12,765 nt of DNA from ZCTH02-B3 sp036563895 (GTDB lineage: Bacteria > Bacillota > Bacilli > Paenibacillales > Paenibacillaceae): NCBI GenBank assembly GCA_036563895.1, contig DATCLN010000203.1, positions 1-12,765 of the forward strand. The letters are read 5' to 3'. How positions within the stretch are numbered: the stretch's first letter is position 1; every line of letters starts with the position of its first letter. A program made the translations under genes and the position numbers. The notes beneath the pieces are model-generated. The model was not told the DNA's origin. It did not search any database and saw nothing but the letters and a program-made list of their open reading frames with translations. Positions 6,914 to 12,548 of this stretch are shown here, piece after piece.

Positions 6914-8107
6914 CTAGCCGCACCGGATCGCCCCCGCCTGCGCCAGGCGCCCGATGTCCTCTTCGCTGTATCCGAATTCCCGCAGCACCTGCGCCGTATG
7001 CTCGCCCAGGCGCGGCGGAGGCAAGGGATTGGCGGATTGTGCGGAAAGCTTCAGCGGGTCGCCGACAACCCGGAAACGGGCTCCGCCCGGATATTCCAGC
7101 TCCTGCACCATGCCCCGGTGCCAAGTGTGCGGATGATTGAGAGCATCCAGCACGCCGTTGATCATCGCGGCGGGAACCCCCGCCTGTTGAAGCCGCTCCA
7201 CCAGCTCCGGAGCCGAATATTTTCGGAAGCGCGCCTCCAGTTCCGGAAGCAGCCGGTCGATGTTTTCCAACCGGTCGGCGTTGGTGGCGAACGCCGGATC
7301 CCGGAGCAGCTCTTCCGCTTCCAGAACTTCGCAAAGCTTCCGCCACATCTCTTCCGTATTCGCGCAGATCACCACGTCCTGCCCGTCGCCGCAGGTGAAC
7401 GCCCGGTACGTGGGGATCGAGCGGTGCCCGCGTCCCTGCAGGCCGGGCTCCTCCCCGGAGAACATCGCGTATGCGCCCTGGTAGGACAGCTTGGCGATCT
7501 GGCAGTCCAGCATCGCGACGTCGATATGTTTGAGCGTCTCCCCGCTCTTCAGGCGGGTCCGCTGGTACAGCTGGGCGAGAATGCCGATCACCGCATAGAG
7601 CCCGGCGTCCAGATCACCGGTGGGAATGCCGGAGCGCACCGGTTTGCCGCCCGGTTCGCCGGTCATGCTCATGCCGCCGCTCATGGCCTGTACGATCATG
7701 TCGTACGCCGGCAGCTTGGACAGCGGACCGTCGGAACCGAAACCCGAAATGCTGCACAGGATGATGTCCGGATTGACCGACCGGAGCACGTCGTCGCCGA
7801 GTCCCAGGCGATCCATGACACCCGGCCGGAAATTTTCGATGACCACATCCGCCCTGGCGACCATCCGCAGGAAAACCTCGCGCCCCTCATCACTTTTAAG
7901 GTTCAGGCAGATGCTGCGCTTGTTGCGGTTCGTCGACAGGTAGTACAGGCTGTTCCCTTCGATGAAATAAGGTGGAAGATGGCGGGTCGAATCGCCTTCG
8001 CCCCACTCGATCTTGATCACGTCGGCGCCGAGGTCTCCCAGGATCTGGGTGGCGAACGGCCCGGCCAGGAACTGCGTCAAGTCCAGCACGGTGATTCCGC
8101 TCAACAT
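6914..8107 (-). CDS. Class III CoA-transferase (CaiB/BaiF family)
   Basis: This 397-aa cytosolic enzyme should transfer CoA from a donor thioester such as succinyl-CoA to a carboxylic acid, activating the imported substrate or an intermediate. Family features are LDLTQFLAGPFATQILGDLGADVIKIE (about 8-34), ENFRPGVMDRLGL (91-103) and YDMIVQAMSGGMSMTGEP (135-152). The GDLDAG stretch supplies the expected catalytic Asp165. Length is typical. The ATG at 8107 is chosen over the upstream in-frame ATG at 8179 because it starts the conserved fold (MLSGITVLDLTQ) and has GGTGATC before it. That site overlaps the thiolase stop, indicating translational coupling. Class III enzymes often work as alpha/beta pairs; only one copy is seen here, so a homodimer is likely. 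The acceptor acid is unknown. Confidence 0.95.
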   Translation of the reverse strand: MLSGITVLDLTQFLAGPFATQILGDLGADVIKIEWGEGDSTRHLPPYFIEGNSLYYLSTNRNKRSICLNLKSDEGREVFLRMVARADVVIENFRPGVMDRLGLGDDVLRSVNPDIILCSISGFGSDGPLSKLPAYDMIVQAMSGGMSMTGEPGGKPVRSGIPTGDLDAGLYAVIGILAQLYQRTRLKSGETLKHIDVAMLDCQIAKLSYQGAYAMFSGEEPGLQGRGHRSIPTYRAFTCGDGQDVVICANTEEMWRKLCEVLEAEELLRDPAFATNADRLENIDRLLPELEARFRKYSAPELVERLQQAGVPAAMINGVLDALNHPHTWHRGMVQELEYPGGARFRVVGDPLKLSAQSANPLPPPRLGEHTAQVLREFGYSEEDIGRLAQAGAIRCG

Positions 8108-8112
8108 CCCGA

Positions 8113-9249
8113 TCACCTGACCAGTACGTGCATCGTGCAAGCGCCGTGGTCCATCCCCGCGATGCCGCCGCCGGTGCAATGGGTGAGGCCGACTTTCGCC
8201 CCTTCCACCTGGCGGGCGCCGGCTTCGCCGCGCAGCTGTTCGACGATTTCCACGATCTGCGCGACGCCCGTGGCGCCCAGCGGATGGCCCTTGCTGAGCA
8301 ATCCGCCGCTGGGGTTCACGGGAATGCGGCCTCCGATCGCCGTGGCCCCCGAACGCACCAGATTCAGACCTTCCCCCTGCTTGCAGAATCCAAGCGCTTC
8401 ATAATAGAACACTTCCGCGCTGGCGAAGGCGTCGTGCACTTCCGCCACGTCGACGTCCTCCGGACCGATGCCGGCAGATTCGTAGGTTTCCTTCGCGCAT
8501 CGCACCGTGATTTCGTCGATGGTGGTGTCCACGATCCCGTCCTCGAACACGCCCGACGTGAGACGGGAAGTCCGCACCTCCACCGACCGGCCGTTGCGAT
8601 AGCGTTCGGAGGTGATGAGGAGCGCTGCGGCGCCGTCCGCCTTCGGGCAGCACATGAGCAGCGTGAGCGGATCGGCGACGGGCCGGGAGGCCAGCACCTC
8701 TTCCACCGTGATGGGGTCGCGGAATTGCGCGTTTTCGTTGAGCCCGGCATGTCTGCGGTTCTTCACGGCCACCTGCGCCAGATCGGCCGGCGTGCCGCCG
8801 TATTCGTGGAAATACCGCTGCGCGCGCATGGCGTAGACCGCCGGCATGACCTGTCCGAGGCGCACCTCGTGGTCGTCGTCTTCCAGCGGCAGGGCGCCCG
8901 AACCGAACCGGCTCAGCTTTTCCGAACCGATCACGAGCACCGCGTCGTACATGCCCTGCGCCACGGCCGCCCAGCCCTGGTGAAGAGCCGTGGAGCCGCT
9001 GGAGCAGGCGTTTTCGATGTTGACGAGAGGCACGCCGGTCATGCCCAGATCGCGCAGAATCCGCTGTCCGAGCAGCGGGCCGCCCCAGGCGGAGCCGCTG
9101 TAGACGGCTTCCACCCGGTTCCGGTCGAAGCCGGCGTCGCGCAGCGCGCGCACGACCGCTTCCTGGGCCAGCTCGGAAAGGGTGATATCGTATTTCTTGC
9201 GAAAGGGCGTCATCCCGATCCCAGTCACATACACGGGTCTCGCCATCAT
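8113..9249 (-). CDS. Thiolase-like protein (SCP2/lipid-transfer thiolase family)
   Basis: This 378-aa protein belongs to the thiolase superfamily branch that works with DUF35 partners. The nucleophile Cys82 lies in ENACSSGSTALHQG. The C-terminal half carries VAEVHDAFASAE (His272), NPSGGLLSKGHPLGATG (His322) and HCTGGG (Cys358). The usual thiolase CGGG(G) reads CTGGG, and HDAF replaces NEAF. Both are common in this branch, whose members do thiolytic cleavage of unusual beta-ketoacyl-CoAs or retro-aldol side-chain cleavage. Start: two ATGs at 9249 and 9246 follow AAGGAG; 9249 is used, giving MMARPVYVTGIGMTPF. The preceding DUF35 gene ends two bases upstream, with its TGA inside this ribosome binding site. 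That coupling fits a fixed-ratio complex of the two products. Confidence 0.93.
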   Translation of the reverse strand: MMARPVYVTGIGMTPFRKKYDITLSELAQEAVVRALRDAGFDRNRVEAVYSGSAWGGPLLGQRILRDLGMTGVPLVNIENACSSGSTALHQGWAAVAQGMYDAVLVIGSEKLSRFGSGALPLEDDDHEVRLGQVMPAVYAMRAQRYFHEYGGTPADLAQVAVKNRRHAGLNENAQFRDPITVEEVLASRPVADPLTLLMCCPKADGAAALLITSERYRNGRSVEVRTSRLTSGVFEDGIVDTTIDEITVRCAKETYESAGIGPEDVDVAEVHDAFASAEVFYYEALGFCKQGEGLNLVRSGATAIGGRIPVNPSGGLLSKGHPLGATGVAQIVEIVEQLRGEAGARQVEGAKVGLTHCTGGGIAGMDHGACTMHVLVR

Positions 9250-9251
9250 GC

Positions 9252-9641
9252 TCACTCCTTCTGCGCGGGTACGAAGCAGTAGGCCAGAACGGCCTCCTCG
9301 CCTTCGCCGAAGCTGCAAACCGAGGTCGCGACCTTCATCCCGATCCGCAGATCCTCAAAGTTGGCGCGGATCTGTCCAAAGACACGCAGGCCTTCCGGAA
9401 AGTCCACGTATCCGACGATGTACGGGGCGGAGTACAGCTTGTGGGGGACGTGGACGCGGGAAAAACTGTACAGCGTGCCGAGGCGACTCATCTCCTTCTT
9501 CTCGGGGTTCTCCGCGTGGCAGTTCGGACAGAAGCGCAGAGGCGGAAAGTTGCGCTTTCCGCAGCTCGCGCACTCCGACATCAGCAGCACGGCTTCGTTT
9601 TCGGACAACTGCTTCCAAAAATCCGCATTCAGCTTCTTCAC
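9252..9641 (-). CDS. DUF35 OB-fold protein with rubredoxin-like zinc ribbon (thiolase partner)
   Basis: This 129-aa protein carries CASC and CPNC pairs (Cys24, Cys27, Cys38, Cys41), a rubredoxin-like zinc ribbon. An OB-fold follows (GTLYSFSRVHVPHKLYSAPY, then VGYVDFPEGLRVFGQI and GMKVATSV). Such proteins form complexes with the adjacent thiolase-like enzyme and can bind the acyl-CoA. Known pairs include the benzoylsuccinyl-CoA thiolase of anaerobic toluene degradation (BbsA/BbsB) and steroid side-chain aldolases. The frame is open to 9755, but the residues before 9641 are low-complexity and would place an operator-like repeat in the coding region. GTG at 9641, 11 bases after AAGGAG, gives a standard-length product. 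GTG at 9650 is closer to the site (2 bases) and less likely. First gene of the cluster. Confidence 0.9.
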   Translation of the reverse strand: MKKLNADFWKQLSENEAVLLMSECASCGKRNFPPLRFCPNCHAENPEKKEMSRLGTLYSFSRVHVPHKLYSAPYIVGYVDFPEGLRVFGQIRANFEDLRIGMKVATSVCSFGEGEEAVLAYCFVPAQKE

Positions 9642-9727
9642 CAGTACCACGACTCCTTGCCTGTGTCGCCGGCCGGATTCCCCGGGGCGGTCTTCGCTGT
9701 CCGGCTGTTTGGGAACCGCCTCTTTTT

Positions 9728-9746
9728 TGTTCCGATATACGGAACA
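9728..9746. promoter_or_regulatory. Operator-like 19-bp inverted repeat, copy 1
   Basis: TGTTCCG-ATATA-CGGAACA is a perfect 7-bp inverted repeat. With copy 2 the shared pattern is TGTTCC-N7-GGAACA. The size and TTCCG half-sites suit a dimeric regulator, and the operon's own IclR protein is the natural candidate. It would lie in the 5' leader of the DUF35 message. Confidence 0.6.
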
Positions 9747-9793
9747 TTGTTTCATTAATGGATTAAAAAATGAAAGCTTCGTTTTGAAGCGCT

Positions 9794-9822
9794 ATCATAA
9801 TGTTCCGTTATTTGGAACACTG
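9794..9822 (-). promoter_or_regulatory. Candidate promoter for the DUF35-thiolase-CoA-transferase operon
   Basis: On the minus strand TATGAT (plus 9794-9799) is a good -10. The hexamer 17 bp upstream, CAGTGT, is a poor -35 and is covered by operator copy 2. A good -10 with a poor -35 would fit activator-dependent transcription. Leader length to the GTG start would be about 145 nt. Confidence 0.35.
9801..9819. promoter_or_regulatory. Operator-like 19-bp inverted repeat, copy 2
   Basis: TGTTCC-GTTATTT-GGAACA has a 6-bp perfect inverted repeat of the same design as copy 1. The two centres are 73 bp apart, close to seven helical turns, so proteins bound at both would face the same side of the DNA. 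It overlaps the -35 region of the candidate DUF35 promoter. A half-site TGTTC also follows at 9821. Confidence 0.6.
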
Positions 9823-9955
9823 TTCTAATTATTGATTATAAAGCGCCCCTCCTGTCCGTGTCAATACGCCTGGTCCGCCAATCAGCGATACAGCCCCTCC
9901 CCCCCGTCGCAGACGATTTTCCGTGTCGAATTTTCTCCCTTCGCTTTGAGAGATT

Positions 9956-9984
9956 TTGTCAGAAGGAATTTTCCAATTTACTAA
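9956..9984 (+). promoter_or_regulatory. Candidate promoter for the DJ-1/PfpI gene
   Basis: TTGTCA (9956-9961) is five of six matches to the -35 consensus. With a 17-bp spacer the -10 would be TACTAA, only a partial match. It lies about 40 bp before the GTG start. Moderate to weak evidence. Confidence 0.3.
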
Positions 9985-10025
9985 AGAAATCTCAATATCA
10001 CCATATTTCTTAGGAGGGATAAACC

Positions 10026-10580
10026 GTGGGCAAGAAGGTGTTGATCCTGGCGGGCGACGCGGTGGAAGCGCTGGAAGTGTATTACCCTTATTACCGCTGC
10101 CTTGAAGCGGGCTATGATGTCACCATCGCCGCACCTTCCAAGAAAAAGCTGCAAACCGTCGTACACGACTTCATCGAGGGCGTGGATACGTACATTGAGC
10201 GTACGGGATACGGCATTGAGGCGCACGAAGCGTTCGAAAACATCAAACCGGAGGAATACGACGGCCTCATCATCCCGGGAGGCCGGGCGCCGGAGTATAT
10301 CCGGCTCAATGAACACGTGCCGAGGATCGTCAAGCATTTCTTTGACGCGGGAAAACCGATTGCGGCGATCTGCCACGCGGCGCAAATCCTGTCCACTATT
10401 CCGGAAGTGCTGCAGGGACGCGAGCTCACGGCCTACATCGCCTGCAAGCCCGAAGTCAAGGCGGCCGGCGGCACGTATGTCGACAAGCCCCTCCACGTCG
10501 ACCGCAATCTCGTCAGCGGACACGCCTGGCCGGACCTGCCGGGGTTCATGAGAGAATTCATCGCCCTGCTCGAAAAATGA
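10026..10580 (+). CDS. DJ-1/PfpI family protein (class I glutamine amidotransferase-like)
   Basis: This 184-aa cytosolic protein has the DJ-1/PfpI fold: MGKKVLILAGDAVEALEV at the N-terminus with an acidic residue in the usual place, and LIIPGGRAPEYIR (81-93). The nucleophile elbow AAICHAAQIL has Cys116 followed by His117. Family members are stress-related proteins described variously as deglycases, glyoxalases or peptidases; the exact activity is uncertain here. The start is GTG at 10026, seven bases after a textbook AGGAGGG. It is transcribed away from the catabolic cluster and ends in a strong terminator, so it is monocistronic. Codon use matches the GC-rich host genes rather than the AT-richer DNA that follows. 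Confidence 0.94.
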   Translation: MGKKVLILAGDAVEALEVYYPYYRCLEAGYDVTIAAPSKKKLQTVVHDFIEGVDTYIERTGYGIEAHEAFENIKPEEYDGLIIPGGRAPEYIRLNEHVPRIVKHFFDAGKPIAAICHAAQILSTIPEVLQGRELTAYIACKPEVKAAGGTYVDKPLHVDRNLVSGHAWPDLPGFMREFIALLEK

Positions 10581-10581
10581 G

Positions 10582-10627
10582 AAAAAGAGGGAACGGAGAA
10601 ACGAAGCGTTTTCTGTTCCCTCTTTTT
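10582..10627 (+). terminator. Strong Rho-independent terminator after the DJ-1 gene
   Basis: AGAGGGAAC (10586-10594) pairs with GTTCCCTCT (10615-10623). An inner GAAACG/CGTTTT stem closes on AAG, flanking A's pair with the following T's, and the arm runs into a T6 tract. It begins right after the TGA. Flanking A-runs might let it work in both directions. It marks the border between host-like DNA and the CRISPR region. Confidence 0.9.
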
Positions 10628-10703
10628 TATATCCACTGATGAAAATCTGACTCCCCTACCTGGCAGCTCATCGACTATATCAATCCGTATCGTTCACTTT
10701 GAA

Positions 10704-10898
10704 GTGCTTGATGTACGGACGCTTAGCTTTCCGTCCCTTTTTGAATATGAAAATGAAGCAATCCCACCTCGTACCTTGTGGACCTTATGTCGTGCGGTTC
10801 TTGAAACAGAACACCCGAAGCAAGTTGGGATAGACCCGGGCCCAATCCGAGTTTTGGCGATTCATGAAGTATTAAGGAAAGAATTGGAGGAAAATTAG
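10704..10898 (+). CDS. Hypothetical small protein, possibly a gene remnant
   Basis: I do not recognise this 64-aa product (GTG start, MLDVRTLSFPSLFEYENEAI..., ending VLRKELEEN). It looks soluble and mixed-charge, with a probable C-terminal helix AIHEVLRKELEEN. No good ribosome binding site precedes the GTG. The frame stays open upstream to at least about 10638, reading SIRIVHFEVLDV just before it, so this may be the 3' piece of a longer gene that lost its start. Its last codons contain GGAGG, which serves the tiny ORF that starts two bases after the stop. The 10629-10703 stretch shows nothing else. Real but truncated, or non-coding, are both possible. Confidence 0.35.
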   Translation: MLDVRTLSFPSLFEYENEAIPPRTLWTLCRAVLETEHPKQVGIDPGPIRVLAIHEVLRKELEEN

Positions 10899-10899
10899 G

Positions 10900-10971
10900 A
10901 TGAGCTGTAGAATTATATCCCCATTCGATATGGGGCTTGTGACTTTTGAAGCTTACAAACAGAGTTGCTAA
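10900..10971 (+). CDS. Tiny leader-like ORF (23 aa) directly upstream of cas12f
   Basis: ATG at 10900 has the best ribosome binding site in this region: GGAGG at 10886-10890, nine bases upstream. It encodes MSCRIISPFDMGLVTFEAYK plus three residues and stops at 10971. The Cas12f ATG follows 12 bases later and its weak AAGGG site overlaps this stop. The ORF may act as a translational coupler for cas12f or be a remnant; no homolog is recognised. Confidence 0.35.
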   Translation: MSCRIISPFDMGLVTFEAYKQSC

Positions 10972-10983
10972 GGGCGTGATTTG

Positions 10984-12249
10984 ATGTTCACCAAAGTGAT
11001 GCGATATCAGATCGTGAAACCGATCGATGTCGATTGGGATATATTTGGACATATTTTACGAGAATTGCAGCATGAAACCAGGATAGCCCTTAACAAAACC
11101 ATTCAATTGGCTTGGGAATACCATGGGTTTTCATCTGAATATAAAGAGAAGTTCGGTAAATCTCCGAATAACAGAGAGGTATTGGGTTACACCTATCTTC
11201 ACGGCTACGCCTATGACAGGATTAAATCGGAGTGTTGGAAATTAAGCACATCCAACCTGACGCAAACCGTCAAACGAGCGGCTGACAAATGGAGAGCGGA
11301 TTTACCGGAAATAATACGCGGCGAAAAGTCCATACCTTCATTCCGTCGTGATGTCCCGATTGACATTGTGAGCCAATCTTTAGATATATCAAAAGAAGAA
11401 GATGACTATTTTCTCGACATTAGTTTGATTTCCACTCAGTATCGAAAACAGTTGGGAAGAAAAACCGGCAAGTTTCGAGTGCTGATTCATACCGGTGAAA
11501 AATCAAAACGGGCCATTTTGGACAGATTGATTGACGGCACATACAAATTGGGAGTTTCTCAAATCCTGTACCACAAGAAGAAATGGTTCATCAACATAAC
11601 GTATCAATTTGAAGGCAAATCGCTCCCCCTTGATCCGGATACTATCATGGGTGTCGATTTAGGGGTAACGAATGCAGTATACATGGCTTTCAACAACAGT
11701 TTGCATCGTTACAAGATTGTGGGAGGTGAAATAGAGCAGTTTCGAAAACAAATTGAACGAAGACGTAGAGAATTGCTCATTCAATCGAAATACGCCGGTG
11801 AGGGAAGATCCGGGCACGGGACGAAAACAAAGATAGCCCCAATCGAAGTTCTCGAAAAGAAAGCTGCAAACTTCAAAAGTACTGTCAATCACAAGTATGC
11901 CCGATATATAGTCAATATGGCCTTAAAGCACCGGTGCGGCACGATACAGCTGGAGGATTTGTCGGGCATAAGGGAAGAAAACACATTTTTAGCGAACTGG
12001 CCGTATCATGATCTCCAACAAAAAATCGAGTACAAAGCGAAGGAGGTGGGTATCCGGGTTGTAAAAATTAATCCCGAATTTACCTCGCAGCGTTGCAGTC
12101 GCTGCGGGCATATATCAAAAGAGAATCGGCCCGATCAAGCTACTTTCGAATGTACAAAGTGTGGATTAAAGACGAACGCGGATTTCAACGCGGCGAAAAA
12201 CATCGCTACACGAGGAATTGAAGATTTGATTCGTCAGGCAAAATCTTGA
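10984..12249 (+). CDS. cas12f1: Cas12f1-like miniature type V-F CRISPR nuclease
   Basis: This 421-aa protein should be an RNA-guided DNA nuclease with a single RuvC site. Cas12f1 family members act as a homodimer on one crRNA:tracrRNA guide and cut double-stranded DNA next to a T-rich PAM. The N-terminal half starts MRYQIVKPIDVDWDIFG and contains ETRIALNKTIQLAWE, LGYTYLHGYAYDRIKSE and SNLTQTVKRAAD, the recognition and wedge region I recall from the Acidibacillus-type Cas12f1 (422 aa). RuvC residues are intact: Asp225 (MGVDLGVTNAVYMAF), Glu325 (IQLEDLSGI) and Asp400 (NADFNAAKN). The target-nucleic-acid-binding zinc ribbon has CSRCG and CTKCG (Cys371, 374, 390, 393). TnpB shares the C-terminal motifs, but the N-terminal match, tracrRNA-like downstream RNA and array favour Cas12f. 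Start: ATG 10984 with AAGGG nine bases upstream; TTG 10981 would add one residue. Codon use is AT-richer than the left-hand genes, suggesting transfer. Confidence 0.93.
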   Translation: MFTKVMRYQIVKPIDVDWDIFGHILRELQHETRIALNKTIQLAWEYHGFSSEYKEKFGKSPNNREVLGYTYLHGYAYDRIKSECWKLSTSNLTQTVKRAADKWRADLPEIIRGEKSIPSFRRDVPIDIVSQSLDISKEEDDYFLDISLISTQYRKQLGRKTGKFRVLIHTGEKSKRAILDRLIDGTYKLGVSQILYHKKKWFINITYQFEGKSLPLDPDTIMGVDLGVTNAVYMAFNNSLHRYKIVGGEIEQFRKQIERRRRELLIQSKYAGEGRSGHGTKTKIAPIEVLEKKAANFKSTVNHKYARYIVNMALKHRCGTIQLEDLSGIREENTFLANWPYHDLQQKIEYKAKEVGIRVVKINPEFTSQRCSRCGHISKENRPDQATFECTKCGLKTNADFNAAKNIATRGIEDLIRQAKS

Positions 12250-12481
12250 AAATTTTGGGGCGACTCGGCGTCCTAATTTCGAGAAGGGCAGTGAAGGCCG
12301 TCTTGTTATTTGCAAGATTGGGTAGTAACTGTACCACTCGAAAAGGTATCTCCTTTTGGAGATGAAACTCCACGCACAAAAACCGCGTGGACACCCAAAT
12401 CAAATTGTCGTCGACCTCTCATGATGCAAAAACCTATAGGGGGCGACGACAAAAATGGGCCCGAACTTTTAGGAAAAGTGG

Positions 12482-12505
12482 GCTCGCCCCATAGTCAATA
12501 GTTCG
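12482..12505 (+). other. Anti-repeat complementary to the CRISPR repeat
   Basis: GCTCGC-CCC-ATA-GTC-AATA-GTTCG aligns in order with the reverse complement of repeat positions 9-30. GCTCGC pairs with the terminal GCGAGC next to the spacer, CCC with GGG after a bulged T, GTC with GAC, and GTTCG with CGAAC. About 17 paired positions in order is more than expected by chance and fixes the sense: tracrRNA and crRNA both come from the plus strand. Confidence 0.75.
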
Positions 12506-12520
12506 CACAATGTGACAGAA

Positions 12521-12545
12521 AATCCTTTAATTATGAAGGTTTTTT
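12521..12545 (+). terminator. Probable Rho-independent terminator of the tracrRNA
   Basis: CCTTTA (12524-12529) pairs with TGAAGG (12534-12539), including one G-T pair, around an ATTA loop, followed by a T6 run (12540-12545). The stem is short and AT-rich, so termination may be partial. It begins 15 bases after the anti-repeat and ends 3 bases before the first repeat. Confidence 0.6.
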
Positions 12546-12548
12546 GGG

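Larger units (their letters stand above)
9642..10025. other. Divergent regulatory intergenic region (DUF35 operon / DJ-1 gene)
   Basis: No gene is supported in these 384 bases. The region is AT-rich from about 9720 to 9845. It holds two 19-bp inverted repeats, a candidate minus-strand promoter and a candidate plus-strand promoter. Other structures are a GCTTC/GAAGC hairpin (9776-9790), a TTTCATT/AATGAAA inverted repeat (9750-9775), and a TTGAG-AGATTT arm (9946-9956) complementary to AAATCTCAA (9987-9995). The stretch 9845-9945 shows nothing I can interpret. Confidence 0.6.
12257..12545 (+). ncRNA. Candidate tracrRNA of the Cas12f system (ends inferred)
   Basis: This non-coding stretch between cas12f and the array folds into an ordered series: GGGCG/CGTCC (12258-12262 with 12269-12273) and a long-range TTTCGAG/CTCGAAA (12277-12283 with 12337-12343) enclosing TCTTG/CAAGA (12301-12305 with 12313-12317). 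Then come ATCTCC/GGAGAT (12348-12353 with 12358-12363) and CCACGC/GCGTGG (12370-12375 with 12385-12390), joined by GAAACT. Next are a 9-bp TTGTCGTCG/CGACGACAA stem (12405-12413 with 12444-12452) and ACTTTT/AAAAGT (12465-12470 with 12474-12479). The CGAGAAG, GAAACTCC, GCACAAA-ACCGC and GGAC motifs match what I recall of the Acidibacillus Cas12f1 tracrRNA, in the same order. An anti-repeat and a terminator complete it. The 5' end is a guess; TTGATT plus AAATTT near 12226-12255 is only a weak promoter. Confidence 0.8.

Noticed and set aside
9784..9797. Second cre-like sequence, TTGAAGCGCTATCA, in the DUF35 promoter region
   Set aside because: It misses the consensus at two key positions in one half-site and overlaps the more convincing hairpin and -10 element, so I do not call it.
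10984..12249. Reading the nuclease as an IS605-type TnpB rather than Cas12f
   Set aside because: The N-terminal sequence matches Cas12f1 as I recall it, a true CRISPR array and tracrRNA-like RNA follow, and no TnpA or transposon end structures are visible. A tree would settle it.
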